A program made the translations under genes and the position numbers. DNA of 64,000 nt from Trichosphaerium sp. ATCC 40318 (taxonomy: Eukaryota > Discosea > Flabellinia > Trichosidae). Shown here one piece after another: positions 32,825-44,864 of the stretch. The DNA lies in NCBI GenBank assembly GCA_038496445.1, contig JALMLS010000341.1, forward strand, positions 99,663-163,662, in the 5' to 3' direction. Under the pieces are notes generated by a model. The model was not told the DNA's origin. It did not search any database and saw nothing but the letters and a program-made list of their open reading frames with translations. Every line of letters begins with the position of its first letter. The stretch's first letter is position 1.

Positions 32825-35557
32825 CTATGTTTCTCGTAACGAACACTCATATCTTTCTGCAGCTATCTCGTTTTTAGTTTTTTGCGGTTCAATATCAATA
32901 TGCTCTGGTTCTGGGGATTGACTCTGTCCAGACTGGTTGCTACTACCTAAAACACCAGAAGTATTATAGATATCTCTTATAGGCGTAGCAAGCTCTTCCT
33001 AAGGTAAAAAAATAAGTCAAGATCACGTGACAGCCGACGAAATGAGTTTTTTTTTTTTCGATCTGTTTTGTAATTTTGATGCGTACTCCTGCTTTAGTAT
33101 GTGCTCTTATGAAATCTGGGTGGTTGATAGGTTTATCAGGGTAAACTGTTCGAAGTTGATCCAGGTTGTTCTTTTTTAAAACATCCTTTAAGGACTTACA
33201 ACGGACATCTCCAAGTATGAAATTAGCGTGTTTTCTGTCTACTTCTATAAGAATTGGACGTCTTAGTTTACCACTATGAAAGCCTGGTAACCATATCAAT
33301 ATGTTAAATAAAGGTACTAATGTAGTAAAAATAAAATGATCATTTTATCGTACAGTTTATAGCGAGGTTACCAGGTTGAGACTTTGAAAAACGAATAATA
33401 AATAATCCATTCTTATTTTTTTCTTTTAATAAATCAGCAACTGTTGTTGAGCTTCCAAATCCATAGATAAATCTACAACATTAATTAGCGTCATAGCAGG
33501 TTTAATGCGAGCACTTACCCAGATTGCCATAATGGTAATAATTTTTGGTGCATGAATAACGCTTCTGTAAGATGGTACCTTCAAAAAAAACTAAGTCTAC
33601 TTCAGTTCGTTTTGTTTCTTACCATTTCCAGAACTTTGCAAACTTAGACAAGTGTATTTTTTCCTTAGAATCAGCTCCGCCACTACCTATAAATGTTTTA
33701 GTACACTAATTGGTAATATAAAATACGTTGTGGCTCCTCAACATAACTGGGAAAAATGGATTGTTTGTTTAAAATTACCTAGCAAAGAAGCCAAGAAACT
33801 CTTGTGGTTGTCATCAAGAGTCACTAGAGATTGTTTTTTTATCCTTTCTACAATAGCGGATAAAACATTTGGTAGAGGTACAGAAATTCTGGTGTAGTCA
33901 AACGTAAAAAACTAAACAACAAGGTAAGCAATCATTCCTAAAAAAAGAAACAGAAAACAAGTACAGGAAGCGATAACTGAAGCCAAACTTTACAACCAAG
34001 TTCAGCTTTTGCATTCCAATGGCCAAGTGCCGTTGTAAGTGAATTTTTTACGAGTCCTTCAAATGCATCTAAACCGGTATGAATCTTTGTAAGTTTACTC
34101 ATGACCTAAAAATAAAGGTGAGCAAACAACTATAAATAGTGGTAAAACCAATGGTGTACAAGTTCAGTTGTTGGTCGTTCTGATGGTTCTTCAGCAATAC
34201 ACTCAAGAGCAAGATTGACTAGTTGTGGTGGACATGTAGATATTTCTTTAGCGAACGCGTCACGTATCATCTCGGGACGGCAACCTACAATACTTTAAAA
34301 AAAAACCCACTTAAAAGGTTGTTTGCAGGTCACATACCGAACGATATCTCACCATCTTTTTTCTTCATATAACTACAATTAATACGAATATCCTCACCAA
34401 GACCTACGCAATGTTACTACATACATAGACTAGAAATTCGTCTTACACAAAGTTATAATTTCCAACAATAATATGCCAAAACTAAAGATATCTGCAGAAA
34501 AATCATAATGACCAGTATGAATTTCTGGTGCTCGCCACCTTGTAACTTCAGTTAACAAAAAACAAAGTAAGATGAGTCATCATTACCAAGGTGTTCCTAC
34601 TTCAGCAAGTTGGTCATTCATATGAAGCTCTTTTTTAAATAAACGAGCAAGTCCAAAATCAGCAAGTTTACATTTACCAGAAGCGTCAATCTAAAGTTGA
34701 TGTTAAAACTCGCAAATGACGTCAAATTTCGTGCCAATATATTTTCGCCTAAAACAAAGTCAGTAACATCACTACTACGAACCACGTGTTTAACGTACAT
34801 TTCAAATCCCTATGCATACACGACCTTCCGTGTAAATACATCAAGGAGCGTGCAATCTCAAGAGCCATTCTATACGACAATATTTTAATTGGAAATAAAA
34901 AATCAAATCAAAAACAAAAAGTTTATCCCAAAGCTCATCGACATCAACAATTAATAAAACCAATAAGTAAAAAATAAACACAACAATACCTTGTGCGTTC
35001 ATTCCATGATATGTTCTTATTTTTTTGTAGTTTCGATAGCAGTGATCCACCTTGTACAAACTCCTTTTGGTTTTTTTTGTTAAATTAAACTCCTATTATT
35101 GCGGTATCACGTGCTTGTACTATATACATGTGACCAGCATCTGTATCGCGTGAGATGCCCATGAATAGCACGACATCTGTACAATAGCGTTACATAAACT
35201 TTAAAGAGATGTAGGAGTACAAAACGACAACGTACTTGGATGTCTCATACATTTTAACATATTTACTTCGTGCTCAAAGTCTTCTAATAGATTTTCTCTT
35301 GTTGTGTGCTCTGCGTTAATCTATATAATCTTTAGCTCACATTGACGCTAAGAGAGCGTTATTTGCACCTTTTTAACAGCAACTTCGGTTCCGGCGTATT
35401 TACACAAGTATACGACGCCAAAGGAGCCAGCACCTAATACCCTTTGCTTTTTAGGATCATCTTTCGCTGTTAAAAAATGTATATCGCGTAGAGGGATTTC
35501 AAATGAGTTTCTCTCTGCTTCTCCAGGAGATACTAAGTCTCCAACGTGTATACTCAT
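32825..35557 (-). CDS. Shk-like protein kinase with C-terminal SH2 domain
   Basis: The start at 35557 leads to the kinase domain: VLGAGSFGVVYLCKY (glycine loop), VAVKKVQ (catalytic Lys), SLMYLHGRSCMHRDLK (catalytic loop), CKLADFGLARLF (DFG), GTPRWRAPEIHTGHYDFSADIFSFGILLLEI (shown in two overlapping parts in the family). All residues needed for activity are present. After VNLALECIAEEPSERP, about 300 bases further, the SH2 domain appears: WYHYGNLGRFIYGF-like text, GLFIIRFSKSQPG with the phosphotyrosine-binding Arg. A tail with PILIEVDRKHANFIL and an acidic/Gln-rich end closes at 32825. Kinase followed by SH2 is the layout of the Dictyostelium Shk family (TKL-type). One intron after ENIL seems to begin GCACGAA. 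It probably links phosphotyrosine to Ser/Thr or Tyr signalling. Confidence 0.82.
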
Positions 35558-35730
35558 GTTTTGATTCTGATAATCTGTAGTTTAGACTGTGTTTGAAGTA
35601 AAAATACAATTTTTTACACGCCGAATCACTTTGACTTTGTTTGTACTGAATAACTCCCAAATCACTCAGAATATCGTTTTGGAGTTTGTAGTGGGTGTTT
35701 TACAGGCTTAGGAGTTGAATTCTATTGCGT

Positions 35731-38511
35731 ATGGCCCATAATGCGTCAAAGAAGTTTAAAAATTGGCTTAAACACAAGAAGAACATACGCAAGGAGAAGT
35801 TAGCGCCAGTACCTAAATCTCCACAGAAACGAGTCCGTAAAAAAAAAGTAGCCGTTGCTTCCACATCCAGCGGACCTCGGAGGAAGTCACTGATAATTAA
35901 AGCAAAAACAAAGATAAATTACAATTCGCGCAAGCGGAAACGCGATGAGCCTAATAGTGAAGATGAGGACGCAGACTATGTTGATAAGAACTCTTCCAAC
36001 AACTTTTATCGCGATAGACCAACGAGAAAGCGTTCTAAAGTAACAAACGATTTTATCGACTTTGCATCAGACTCTGATGAGGATAAACGCGCATTTATAC
36101 CTACAGACGCTCCATTACCAACACGACGAGCAAAAGCTGCTTCAAAAATGGATGAATACGTTACATTACAGAAAAAAAAGGTCTCAGCGTCATATGAGTC
36201 GTTATTACAAGATGCAGACAGTTCGTTCTTACTCGTACGCAGTTTTATTGCAATTCCAGAGAATAACCGTTTTTGACGTTTAAAACTATTTGAATTACTT
36301 TATTTGTCTATTAAACTAATCGTGCAACGAAGCCTGAGGGGAATATAAGGCAGATACGCGCAGCTGAGCTCTCAGTAGACTATTTAATTCAAACTAGATT
36401 CAACAAACCAGTGCTCATCAGAGTACGTTCTTTATACCGTTATCAAATAGTTTTCGCGTATGCGACGATAATTAATTGCAAATAAAGGACAAAGGAGTAG
36501 TATGGCTTAAAATACCAAGAGAAAATTGGAACTTGGATGTTATAAATACTCTTGTTGGTACGCTTGCTCATAGTTATTTTATTCTGCACTACTCATATCA
36601 TTCAATAACACATTTATATTATTTTTATACCATTTTATGCTGTACAGTACGAGTTGAAGCGCACTACCCACCTTTTAACTGTCAAAAGAAATGAAATTTC
36701 GCTTTTTTTTCAGAATTTTTTTAAATTTGTTTTAAGGCCCTAATGAGCAGATTGATGTTATGGACGTTAAAAACCAGCAAGAAGTACGTTTAAAAAATTG
36801 GAGTACACGATTAGACTGATCAATCCAAATAATATTCTATTAAAAGGTTCTCCCAAAGTGGAATATGCAAAAATGGCGTGATTATTTTGTTAATTCAAAT
36901 AGAGATGTTTTGTATAATTGTATATCTCTTGAATTCAGCCACACAAAACTTTCAGGTTATGTTAGAGCGCCAGGTATACTTTTATTAAACAAAAGAAGTG
37001 TACTAAGTGGAGTTTCAGAGATAGTTCAGGAGCTTGATTGGGTTAGTAAATATTGGCCTGACGATAGAAACAAGTTGTATAGGTAACGTTTTATATCAAG
37101 TACTTTGTACGGTTTGAGCCTATCTAATATTATACTTAGGAAGCCTAAAGTACAATATTATTGTCTTATGAGCCCTGCAGGATGCTACACAGACTTCCAT
37201 ATTGATTTCGGTGGTAAGTATTATGGTTTGGTAAGAACTTTGTTTTTGATCATTTTTAGGATCTTCTGTATGGTATCACCTTGTTAAAGGACAAAAAATA
37301 TTTTATTTGATACCCCCAACAGAAGATAACCTGTTACATTATGAAGAGTGGTCCAATTCGGAGACGCAGGTTAGTAGAATTTCTTTTGTTCAACATTTGC
37401 CATAGGGACATTCTATCTTTTTTTTGTTTTTTTTCCTTCTAAGTTTTTAAACCACAGGAGCACCGTTTTCTTCCTGAGGAGATATCAGGAGTAATCAAGG
37501 TTGTTGTTGAAGCAGGAAATACATTATTAATACCATCTGGTTGGATCCATGCTGTACATACCACAAAGGATTCAATTGTACGCAAACTTTTTGGAAAAAA
37601 AAATAACTTTGCGATTTACTCTTTTGTGCGTGACTCACACGTTGATTTATTTATTAGGTTTTTGGAGGTAATTTTTTGCATGATATTGGTATTTCTATGC
37701 AAATTCGTGTAAGCCGCATTGAAGAGAAAACACAAGTACCAAGTAAATTCAGATTTCCATTCTTTGCTCATTTGGTGTGGTATACAACTCAATCGTTCTT
37801 TTCAAAGATTCTAAGTACGTACAGCTGCTAAACACGTGAATATATGCAAAACTAACCCTAAGTAAGACAATGAAGAGATCAGCGTTGTTGACAGGCCAGC
37901 ACTTTGCGATTTAAAGGATTGGACTGGACTACACAAAAAAGTGAATCCACAAGATTTGAGTACGTTTTTTTCTTCCCGTTTGGCTTTTTGTGTTAACCAT
38001 GTTTAGAGCATCACCCTGACTATATTGTTGATGTTATAGAAGCTTATATTAAAGATACTGAATTACCAGACTATGAGAACTACAGAGGTAGAAAGACAGT
38101 TATTGAGCCTTTGTATTGTATTTGCAGGCAGCCTTGGAACCATTTATCTGACAAAGACCCAATGATTGGTACGTTTTTCAGCTCTTTATATGACACTGTC
38201 ACGATAATAAAGGTATTTAATGTTACAATAGGTTGTGACGGATGCAGTGAGTGGTATCACTATAAAGTACGCGTGATGGTGTTCGATAGTTCAACATTTT
38301 TTGTTTTGTTTTTTTTTCTTTGAAGAAAAAATATTGGTAGTTGTTTTGTTTGTTAACTTTTTTTGTTTAGTGTATTGGCATGACCGCTGCTATAGCGAAG
38401 GGTATTTCTAGCTTTAAATGCAAACAATGCAGATCCACTGAAGCCAAAGCAGAACAACCAAAAACCATTAAAACAATGGTAAAAATTAAAATGAAGAATA
38501 AGCATTTTTAA
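35731..38511 (+). CDS. JmjC histone demethylase (KDM2/KDM7 type) with C-terminal PHD finger
   Basis: The first exon is Lys/Arg/Ser-rich with nuclear-localisation-like clusters ([18 protein letters not shown]). The JmjC domain spans about 36370-37680: [84 protein letters not shown]. Iron ligands HID and the later His are present, as is the Lys for 2-oxoglutarate. A PHD finger ends the protein: [27 protein letters not shown]. In KDM7 and yeast Jhd1 the PHD precedes JmjC; here it follows. Expected role is removal of methyl groups from histone H3 Lys (K36 or K9/K27; not decidable). Eight or more introns join in frame, most with gtacg donors. Confidence 0.88.
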
Positions 38512-39102
38512 ATAGCTTCTTTAACAAATCATAAACAAGTAATCTGCCTTTGTAAATAAAAAGTATAAAGTAACTATTACACATAACGTTAACTAAAGAT
38601 GGACAAGATTAGTCAACAAAGTGAGTCTTGTTGTTGTTACGGTCAATTTATTTATACACAGACATTTTCTCACAGCGCCTTAAATCACATTCCTACCTTA
38701 GTTGTTGAGATATCTGTGTCAGTGAGTGTCTTTGAGTTTTCTGGCGTTGAGTATCAACAATAGAGTAAAATAATCAGCCAATACTGAAAAAAAATCAAAA
38801 ATATTGAGCATGAAAACCACATAAAACGAATCAAGCTAGTCAACATAGTTATCATAATGTTGAACACAACATCAATGGCAACAAAACGCAAGGTATGGAT
38901 AAATATAAATATGAACTTCAGGGTCTTGTGCATAAGAGCGAGTCCTCAACCGCTAGCAGAAAGCAAACTGCTTGTCTGTCATGAATTTGAACTTTTTTGA
39001 ACTTGTATTGTACCGGTTTGGTAAATTCTGCTATTTCAATCAGCCGATTCACTTACTATTTTCAGTATAAATCACGATTCTTTGACTAATTTCTACTGAT
39101 AG
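38512..39102. other. Intergenic before second MORN-like gene
   Basis: About 590 bases, AT-rich. The missing first exon of the next gene may lie here, since its frame begins right after a splice-acceptor-like CTGATAG at about 39102. No other coding signal. Confidence 0.4.
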
Positions 39103-39675
39103 ATAACTACATCCAAAGTAAATATTGGTCATCTTTTTGACCTTCCAGTGGAGCTACATCTCGACATTATCGATCTATATCACGAATTATGTAACACATG
39201 GCCGCTACTATCAAAACACACAGCAATGACCACAAGGTTTGATGGTGACTTGAATAAGCACGGCAAATGGAAAAAATGGTATGATAGTGGATCACTGAAA
39301 TCTGAGTGTAACTATGTACACGGTGCATGTCATGGAGAATACAAAAAGTGGCATAAGAACAGCAAAATACATCAAGAGTGTATGTACATCAACAACAAAC
39401 TTGAAGATGGAGTGTACAAAGAATACCATGAAAACGGTCAAGTGGCTAAACAGTATCACGTTGTTAATTCCAAGGTACAAGGAATGATGATTCAATTGCA
39501 TAAAAATGGCAAAAGAAGGAGCTTTCGTAAATACGTAAATGACAGAAAAGAAGGAGAGTACTTGGAGTGGTATGATAATGGTAACTTGAAAATGAAGTGC
39601 ATATTTGCCAATGGCGTAAAGACAGGGCCGGTATTGGAACGGTGGAGTTCAGGTGCTCTCAAAAGCCGCATCTAG
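39103..39675 (+). CDS. MORN-like (YwqK-type) repeat protein, 5' exon not located
   Basis: The frame is open from a stop/acceptor at 39100-39102 to TAG at 39673-39675. It reads VNIGHLFDLPVELHLDIIDLYHEL, whose LPVELHLDII part resembles an F-box start, then repeats such as HGKWKKWYDSGSLKSECNY and EGEYLEWYDNGNLKMKC. Layout and repeat spacing match the gene at 1-582. There is no ATG before the F-box-like part, so an upstream exon is expected; the first in-frame candidate inside (GTG at 39148) is not a normal start. Function unknown. Confidence 0.7.
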   Translation: MTTSKVNIGHLFDLPVELHLDIIDLYHELCNTWPLLSKHTAMTTRFDGDLNKHGKWKKWYDSGSLKSECNYVHGACHGEYKKWHKNSKIHQECMYINNKLEDGVYKEYHENGQVAKQYHVVNSKVQGMMIQLHKNGKRRSFRKYVNDRKEGEYLEWYDNGNLKMKCIFANGVKTGPVLERWSSGALKSRI

Positions 39676-40025
39676 TGACATTGAGTTTAGAGGGTTTTTG
39701 AGGTGTGTATAGCCAAAAGTAGGCAATTCAAGTCTTTTCGTTAATGGCGAAAACGAACACCTAGTATGGCAAGATTCAACAGCGTACCACATAGGCTCAA
39801 ACTCTTTATTTAACACTTTATACTAAGTATAAAAGTATAAAACAAGCAAACACATAAGGTGCACAATCTACTTTGCATAGTTTACAGCAAGTCTAGCGAG
39901 CATAGCTCTGGTTTTAGGCAAGTATCTTGATCTATTTGTTTTCTTAAGCACTTTTAGTACCATCTCTTTATCTCCACTTATTGTTATACAAAATGTATAC
40001 CTAAAGCCTTGATAAGTTTACGCTG

Positions 40026-41263
40026 TCATATCTTTTTAGGATACCATAGCTTGTCCACAGCTTTAATTTTGCCTGTCAATGCGCAATTCTTATGTAGAAA
40101 TTTGAAGCATTCGTTAGAATCTAGATTCTGTATTGCATATCTACAAGCCCTTTCAACTACATCACTCATATCATGTGTTATGTTAAAAATACTATGTCGA
40201 ATTGTAAGCAAACAGCATTGTTGAATTGGTCGTACAAGTCCCTTTCTGTTTTGGCAATTGCATTGTATAGAGTCCTGTCTCTTAGCTTAGAGTACAACTT
40301 AATGAATTGCGGTGATGTAAAATCATCTTCAATCCCATAGTTGGTAGGAATGTCGAGCTTTTTAACACAAAACCCAAAAGCCCTGGCTATGGCACTCCTA
40401 TTTATTTTGGTACCAGGATACTCCACATAGCTCTTGAGAGTGTGGATGAGCATATCTTGCCTCACATAATATGGGATTTTCGAAAAGTCTGCTTTCTCAA
40501 ACTGTTTACCAATATTACTTTGGGCTAGCACATTTTCAAAGTCATCACTCAGTAACGCAACCCCAATTGTGTACTTTTCGTATTGCTCCTGACAGCAGTT
40601 AGCTAACACATTAATGAAGTATAGTTTTACTTGACAACCCAGCCAATCAGCAGCAGCCATTGCTTCTTGCAATCTTTCCACTTTTTGTTTGTCCGTTGTA
40701 ATGGAGCCTCTATCGATATCTTGCAGTACTCCTAAAGGACTTTAGCGTTTCATGGAAATGTTCTATTCATCAGTACGTTTTATGCCTTCCAGTGTAACGT
40801 TATGTCCAAGGTTAAGGACGATTGACTTTTCGCCACTGTTGTCAGCTTTGAGCTGATTCATCATTACTGGAACCATCTCAACCACTTTTGATGGGCTTTT
40901 GAATATTGCTAGTACTTCTTTATCCTTTGATACGGCTAATAGTGCATGAGTGCGGTAGATTATAAAGGCATATTTAACTTACTAACGTGAAACATATTTC
41001 GTCTCTGAGAGGTAAGTGACTTCGTCGATGCGTTTTCATACATTTGAGTATCAATAGCAGTCAACTCTGTAACAATTTTAGCGAAAAGAGAATTGAGACC
41101 ATTCTTTGAATCACTGGTGATGGTATGTGGTAAAACCAATCAAAAGCAGTATGTCGTACAGGAAACTAATGAACGATAGTAGTTATATTCACAAAGGTAC
41201 AGTTTAACCATACTTTTTCGTTAAATCGCTTTTAGTTTGTGGAATGCACTCTAACTGCGCTAT
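40026..41263 (-). CDS. Unrecognised multi-exon protein
   Basis: Exons read on the minus strand: MAIAQLECIPQTKSDLTKKY (start 41263), DSKNGLNSLFAKIVTELTAI, VSKDKEVLAIFKSPSKVVEM, the long exon DRGSITTDKQKVERLQEAM to AIAKTERD, then FIFNITHDMSDVVERACR to the stop at 40026. Two joins that look like frameshifts are removed by normal introns: gtactg at about 40775 and gtacga at about 40232-40188. About 330 residues, helical, no signal peptide or membrane segment. No family was recognised. Neighbouring sequence is AT-rich and loosely organised. Confidence 0.6.
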
Positions 41264-42109
41264 TGCCATAAGAGACGCTCACAGAACAAAAAATGAAAAT
41301 GTTTACAAATCTCTACAACAAAAGGTACATTTGTCCAACTAACCGCGTTTATACCTTGTATACGCGTATGGCGTTTGGACTTTCAATAACTGACGTTCAA
41401 TTTCAGCTTCAAGCTAAAATGAACGATTCTACGCTCAGCTTCGGCTTTATGGTTGGTGGCGCTATGAAGGATGAATACGTAGCATCAGAATGTTCAGAAG
41501 GTAATTTTTTCTTTCCTCACCTGCGTTTTGCGGGCAGCACAGTTTTTGTGTAATTTGTACAATTTGTACAATTTGCCGAATTGCCTGAAATTAGAGAATT
41601 TGCGAAAATACCTAAAATTACAAGGTAGAAAATAAATTGGCAGCACTGGCAATACCTTTTCTCACCACTGCATTAACGAAATAATTTCTCACTACTTCAC
41701 AGTACTCTATAGTATATTGTATACTATGACGTACAATCAAAAGTACAACAATGATTGCAGTGATGAGAAATGGCATTGTAAAGATTCCATAAAATGCAGT
41801 AAAAGTAGCAAATTGCCATTTTGCGAATTTCTACAAGTTCTGCAATTTCTACAATTTTGACAAATTGTAAACTTTGTGCAAAAACTGTGCTGGCCCTTGT
41901 ACACCACCTATCGCTTAACCAATGTCAGATGTGGTTGTACAATTATTAATGGATGTCCAAAATATTGATTCTAAGATGATAACATTTATAAGTACTCGTG
42001 TACGTTGGGCACGTGAAAATTTCCTCATTTTTTTGAAATTTACTTAAGTTGTTTTAGTTATCTGCTGACATACAAAACAATGTCTTTAATGCGTTATACA
42101 AGTATGATG
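41264..42109. other. AT-rich intergenic stretch with short satellite-like runs
   Basis: A plus-strand frame at 41293-41553 (about 86 codons) has no recognisable features. Around 41550-41640 and 41810-41880 there are short iterations of the type TACAATTTG/CAAATTGTA and their complements. No gene is supported. Confidence 0.4.
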
Positions 42110-42415
42110 CTACTCAATAAAAATAATAGCATTAATGTTATCAACAAACATACAATGGACTCCAGTAATTGTCGAAGGCCCAAAAAAATTTGCAACAACT
42201 TTCTGAAAGGAAAAACACCGCGTGTTACTCCTGTGAGAATGAGAAATATACAAGACATAAAGTAAAGAGCAAGCTAAATCATAATACGAAGCCATAGCAA
42301 CAACTAGCAGAAATAGAGGGTTGTTCTCTCCTACCTAGTTACTGTTTAATGAATTGTAACCAAATAACTCAGTGACTCTGACACGAACACCCATTTCCTT
42401 CGCAGTGACATCCAT
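42110..42415 (-). CDS. Possible small protein, unrecognised
   Basis: ATG 42415 gives MDVTAKEMGVRVRVTELFG; a gtaact donor and ctgctag acceptor join in frame to MASYYDLACSLLYVLYIS and on to a stop at 42110. A different frame of the second exon gives a strongly hydrophobic stretch (SIVCLLITLMLLFLLSSI), so the true product may instead be a small membrane protein. Coding status is uncertain. Confidence 0.3.
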
Positions 42416-42834
42416 GGTAAAAGACTTAACATAAAATTTTTATTACTCGATGGATGACGCCGTTACATAGAAAGATACCCGACACCAGATGTTGTTTTTT
42501 AGAACATGGTTTTCAAAAACCGAAATTCTCTTACACATTTTAAAAGTTAAGAATTACTGTTTTGAGATGTATTAATAGCCCGTTTGTAAAGGAACTACTA
42601 GTAGTTATTTTTCAAGCTTTCTGACGCAATACATGGCGCCAATGTACCTTACCTACCAAAAATTAATAATACTACAATCATCACTGATAGCCTGAGCAGC
42701 TCACTATAGTTTTTTTCTACTTTTTTTAAAGGATTCGGTTGATATCCTGTGCGCAAGCTAATCAGAATAAGTCATCTAACGCGGTTCTTGTCCGGAACTT
42801 CGGATAATCTTGTAGCGAAGCGTCCACAGATCGT

Positions 42835-42908
42835 CAGTTCCCTTTCACAGAACACGTGTGCAGTTCCCTTTCACAGAACACGTGTTCAGTTCCCTTTCAC
42901 AAAGTACG
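42835..42908. repeat. 26-bp tandem repeat containing ACACGTGT palindrome
   Basis: The unit CAGTTCCCTTTCACAGAACA plus CGTGTK starts at 42835, 42861 and 42887 (third copy partial). It lies about 30 bases before the next ATG (42938), so it may be a promoter element array. Confidence 0.85.
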
Positions 42909-42937
42909 CTTAATTCATTTCTTAAACAACCTCCAAA

Positions 42938-43479
42938 ATGACACTCATACCTCCCATCTTCACTCCACTTGACTCTATAAAACAGCATTCAGGCTGCCGT
43001 TCATCAGGTATGACATCCAACCACTCTCGCTTGTGTAAATCCCGCAGTACCTCTTGTTCTAAAAATATAGTCGCGCCGCGTATACAAACAAATCGTAAGC
43101 GTCACAGAGCGCCGCAAACTAAAGACATACGGAAAATCTGATTTTCCTACATTCCGTTCATTCATTTATTAAAAATGCTCTTAGATTCCTTCAACAAGCC
43201 TAGTAGCGTAGTTATATCGCTTAAGACAAAAGGAATATGTAGTGGATGCAATATGGAAATGACCAAGTACCTTAACCACGTGATAAGGATAACCTTATTA
43301 ATTCTTCTGCTAGTTGCAAATTTTTATGTCATTTAATCAAGAAATACTGCCCCAAACAGATCGACGAGGCCTTAGCCTATCAAACGGAGAGGATGCAGAA
43401 ACTCGAATTACTAAATAAGCGCCTCAAAGCGATGTTACAGCGATGCGAAGAAAAGAAAAGCAATGCTCCAGCTGACTGA
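42938..43479 (+). CDS. Small Cys-containing coiled-coil protein, unrecognised
   Basis: ATG 42938 opens a basic N terminus (MTLIPPIFTPLDSIKQHSG). A gtaagc donor joins in frame to FNKPSSVVISLKTKG and ICSGCNMEMTKYLNH. A gtgata donor then leads to KYCPKQIDEALAY and a coiled coil (RMQKLELLNKRLKAML) with stop at 43477-43479. The CSGC...C pattern could bind zinc. About 115 residues. Role unknown; exon joins are by eye. Confidence 0.5.
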
Positions 43480-43709
43480 GTTGCTGTGCTACCTGTGCAT
43501 CACACTATCGCATTTAATCATGAAATGAATATTCCCATGTGCTGTGCAAATATGTTGCAAGAACAAGCATTTATTGTGAAACAAATAAAAGCTATGTACT
43601 ACACAAGACTACGAAACTCGCAACTATTTTTAGTTCCATTCACAATACATTATGGTTTAGTACTCTTTACGTTTTTTAAAGGACTACAAAGCTTAGAGCA
43701 AAGTATGAG

Positions 43710-44296
43710 TTATAGCTTCACCACCTTTGGATCTGATTTTTGGGAGACAATAACTTCAGTGAGCTCTTTCTTTTTTTGTTTCTTAGGTTTTTCTTTGATG
43801 CAAGGACCCTTATATCCCAAAGCAAGAATGCATGAAGCAAATGGAAATTGAAGATTCCTCACAAATAGCTCTTTTGTTTGCAAATAATCCTCCTGTACTT
43901 TTGTCACATGATGCTTTTCATGCACTGTACGTACACTATCAAAGACCTCAAAAGAAGCTCTATGAATGAAATGAATGCCCACAAAGCGTATAAGAGCAAC
44001 AGCAGTTACAAAAGCTGCTATCAAGCGCCATATATTATTTGTTGTTTCCGTTCTCAATCGTACGATATCTGAGAATCCCCACGTCGCTCCTATCATATCA
44101 TAAGCGTTTTCAAATACATAGACTAGTTTAACATCAAGCCACCAAATTGAAACGCTCTGAGAAAGGCAATACCATCAAAACCCTTACCTCCTGCACCTAG
44201 GACTTCTAGCGTGAACAACAGCAGTATATCAACAACTGCTATTAAAACAAGAAAATATCGTTTCGAAACTCTTCCACAACTACTTTTGAGCGACAT
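43710..44296 (-). CDS. Two-helix membrane protein, unrecognised
   Basis: MSLKSSCGRVSKRYFLVLIA begins a hydrophobic segment (VVDILLLFTLEVLGAG). Splicing at gtaagg joins to YVFENAYDMIGATWGFS and a second helix (IAAFVTAVALIRFVGIHF). The tail is basic (KEKPKKQKKKELTEV) and ends at 43710. A gtacgt within the last exon could remove a further 45 bases in frame. TCACGTGA lies at 44324, 28 bases before the start. Function unknown. Confidence 0.55.
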
Positions 44297-44864
44297 TACT
44301 GTTTAATTTTCGCATACAAGCAATCACGTGAACAGCACTTTATCTCAAACGACGTTCAAAAACGGAAATCGAAGGAATGTTTATCCGAAACATTTTCTGC
44401 TATCATTCTTGAAAATTTCGTGGATGACAGTTCCTTTTTAATCAAAAAGTTCACCAACAGCTAGCTCTTAAGGCAAGTAGATAAGCTCTAAATACTCAAT
44501 AGAATTGACATGGATTTACGGTAACTTTCGTTACATAAAAATATCCATTACAGCCTATCATTCTTATCAAACTGTGCTATATAACAAATGTCAATCCCAT
44601 ATTCTTTTTTGGATAGAGGAATACAATAACAATTGGTTGGTGTCACCAACAACAAAGCACATGATTTACTTCATCACCCTTTGAACATGCAGCAGAAATA
44701 GTTCTGGATGAGTATTCGCTTTTTACCTGTTAAGCTTGTTCGAAACGATAATCAATATTTTTTGGTTAAGTAAGCTCCAATCAAGGTAAGTTGTTCTTGA
44801 GAATGTAGTACTAATTCCTCTTTATTCACGACAACTCTACAAGAAACAGAAAAACTCACCTACA

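Noticed and set aside
40178-40232. Apparent frameshift in the gene at 40026-41263
   Set aside because: A 45-base intron with a gtacga donor and CATAG acceptor joins the two frames cleanly.
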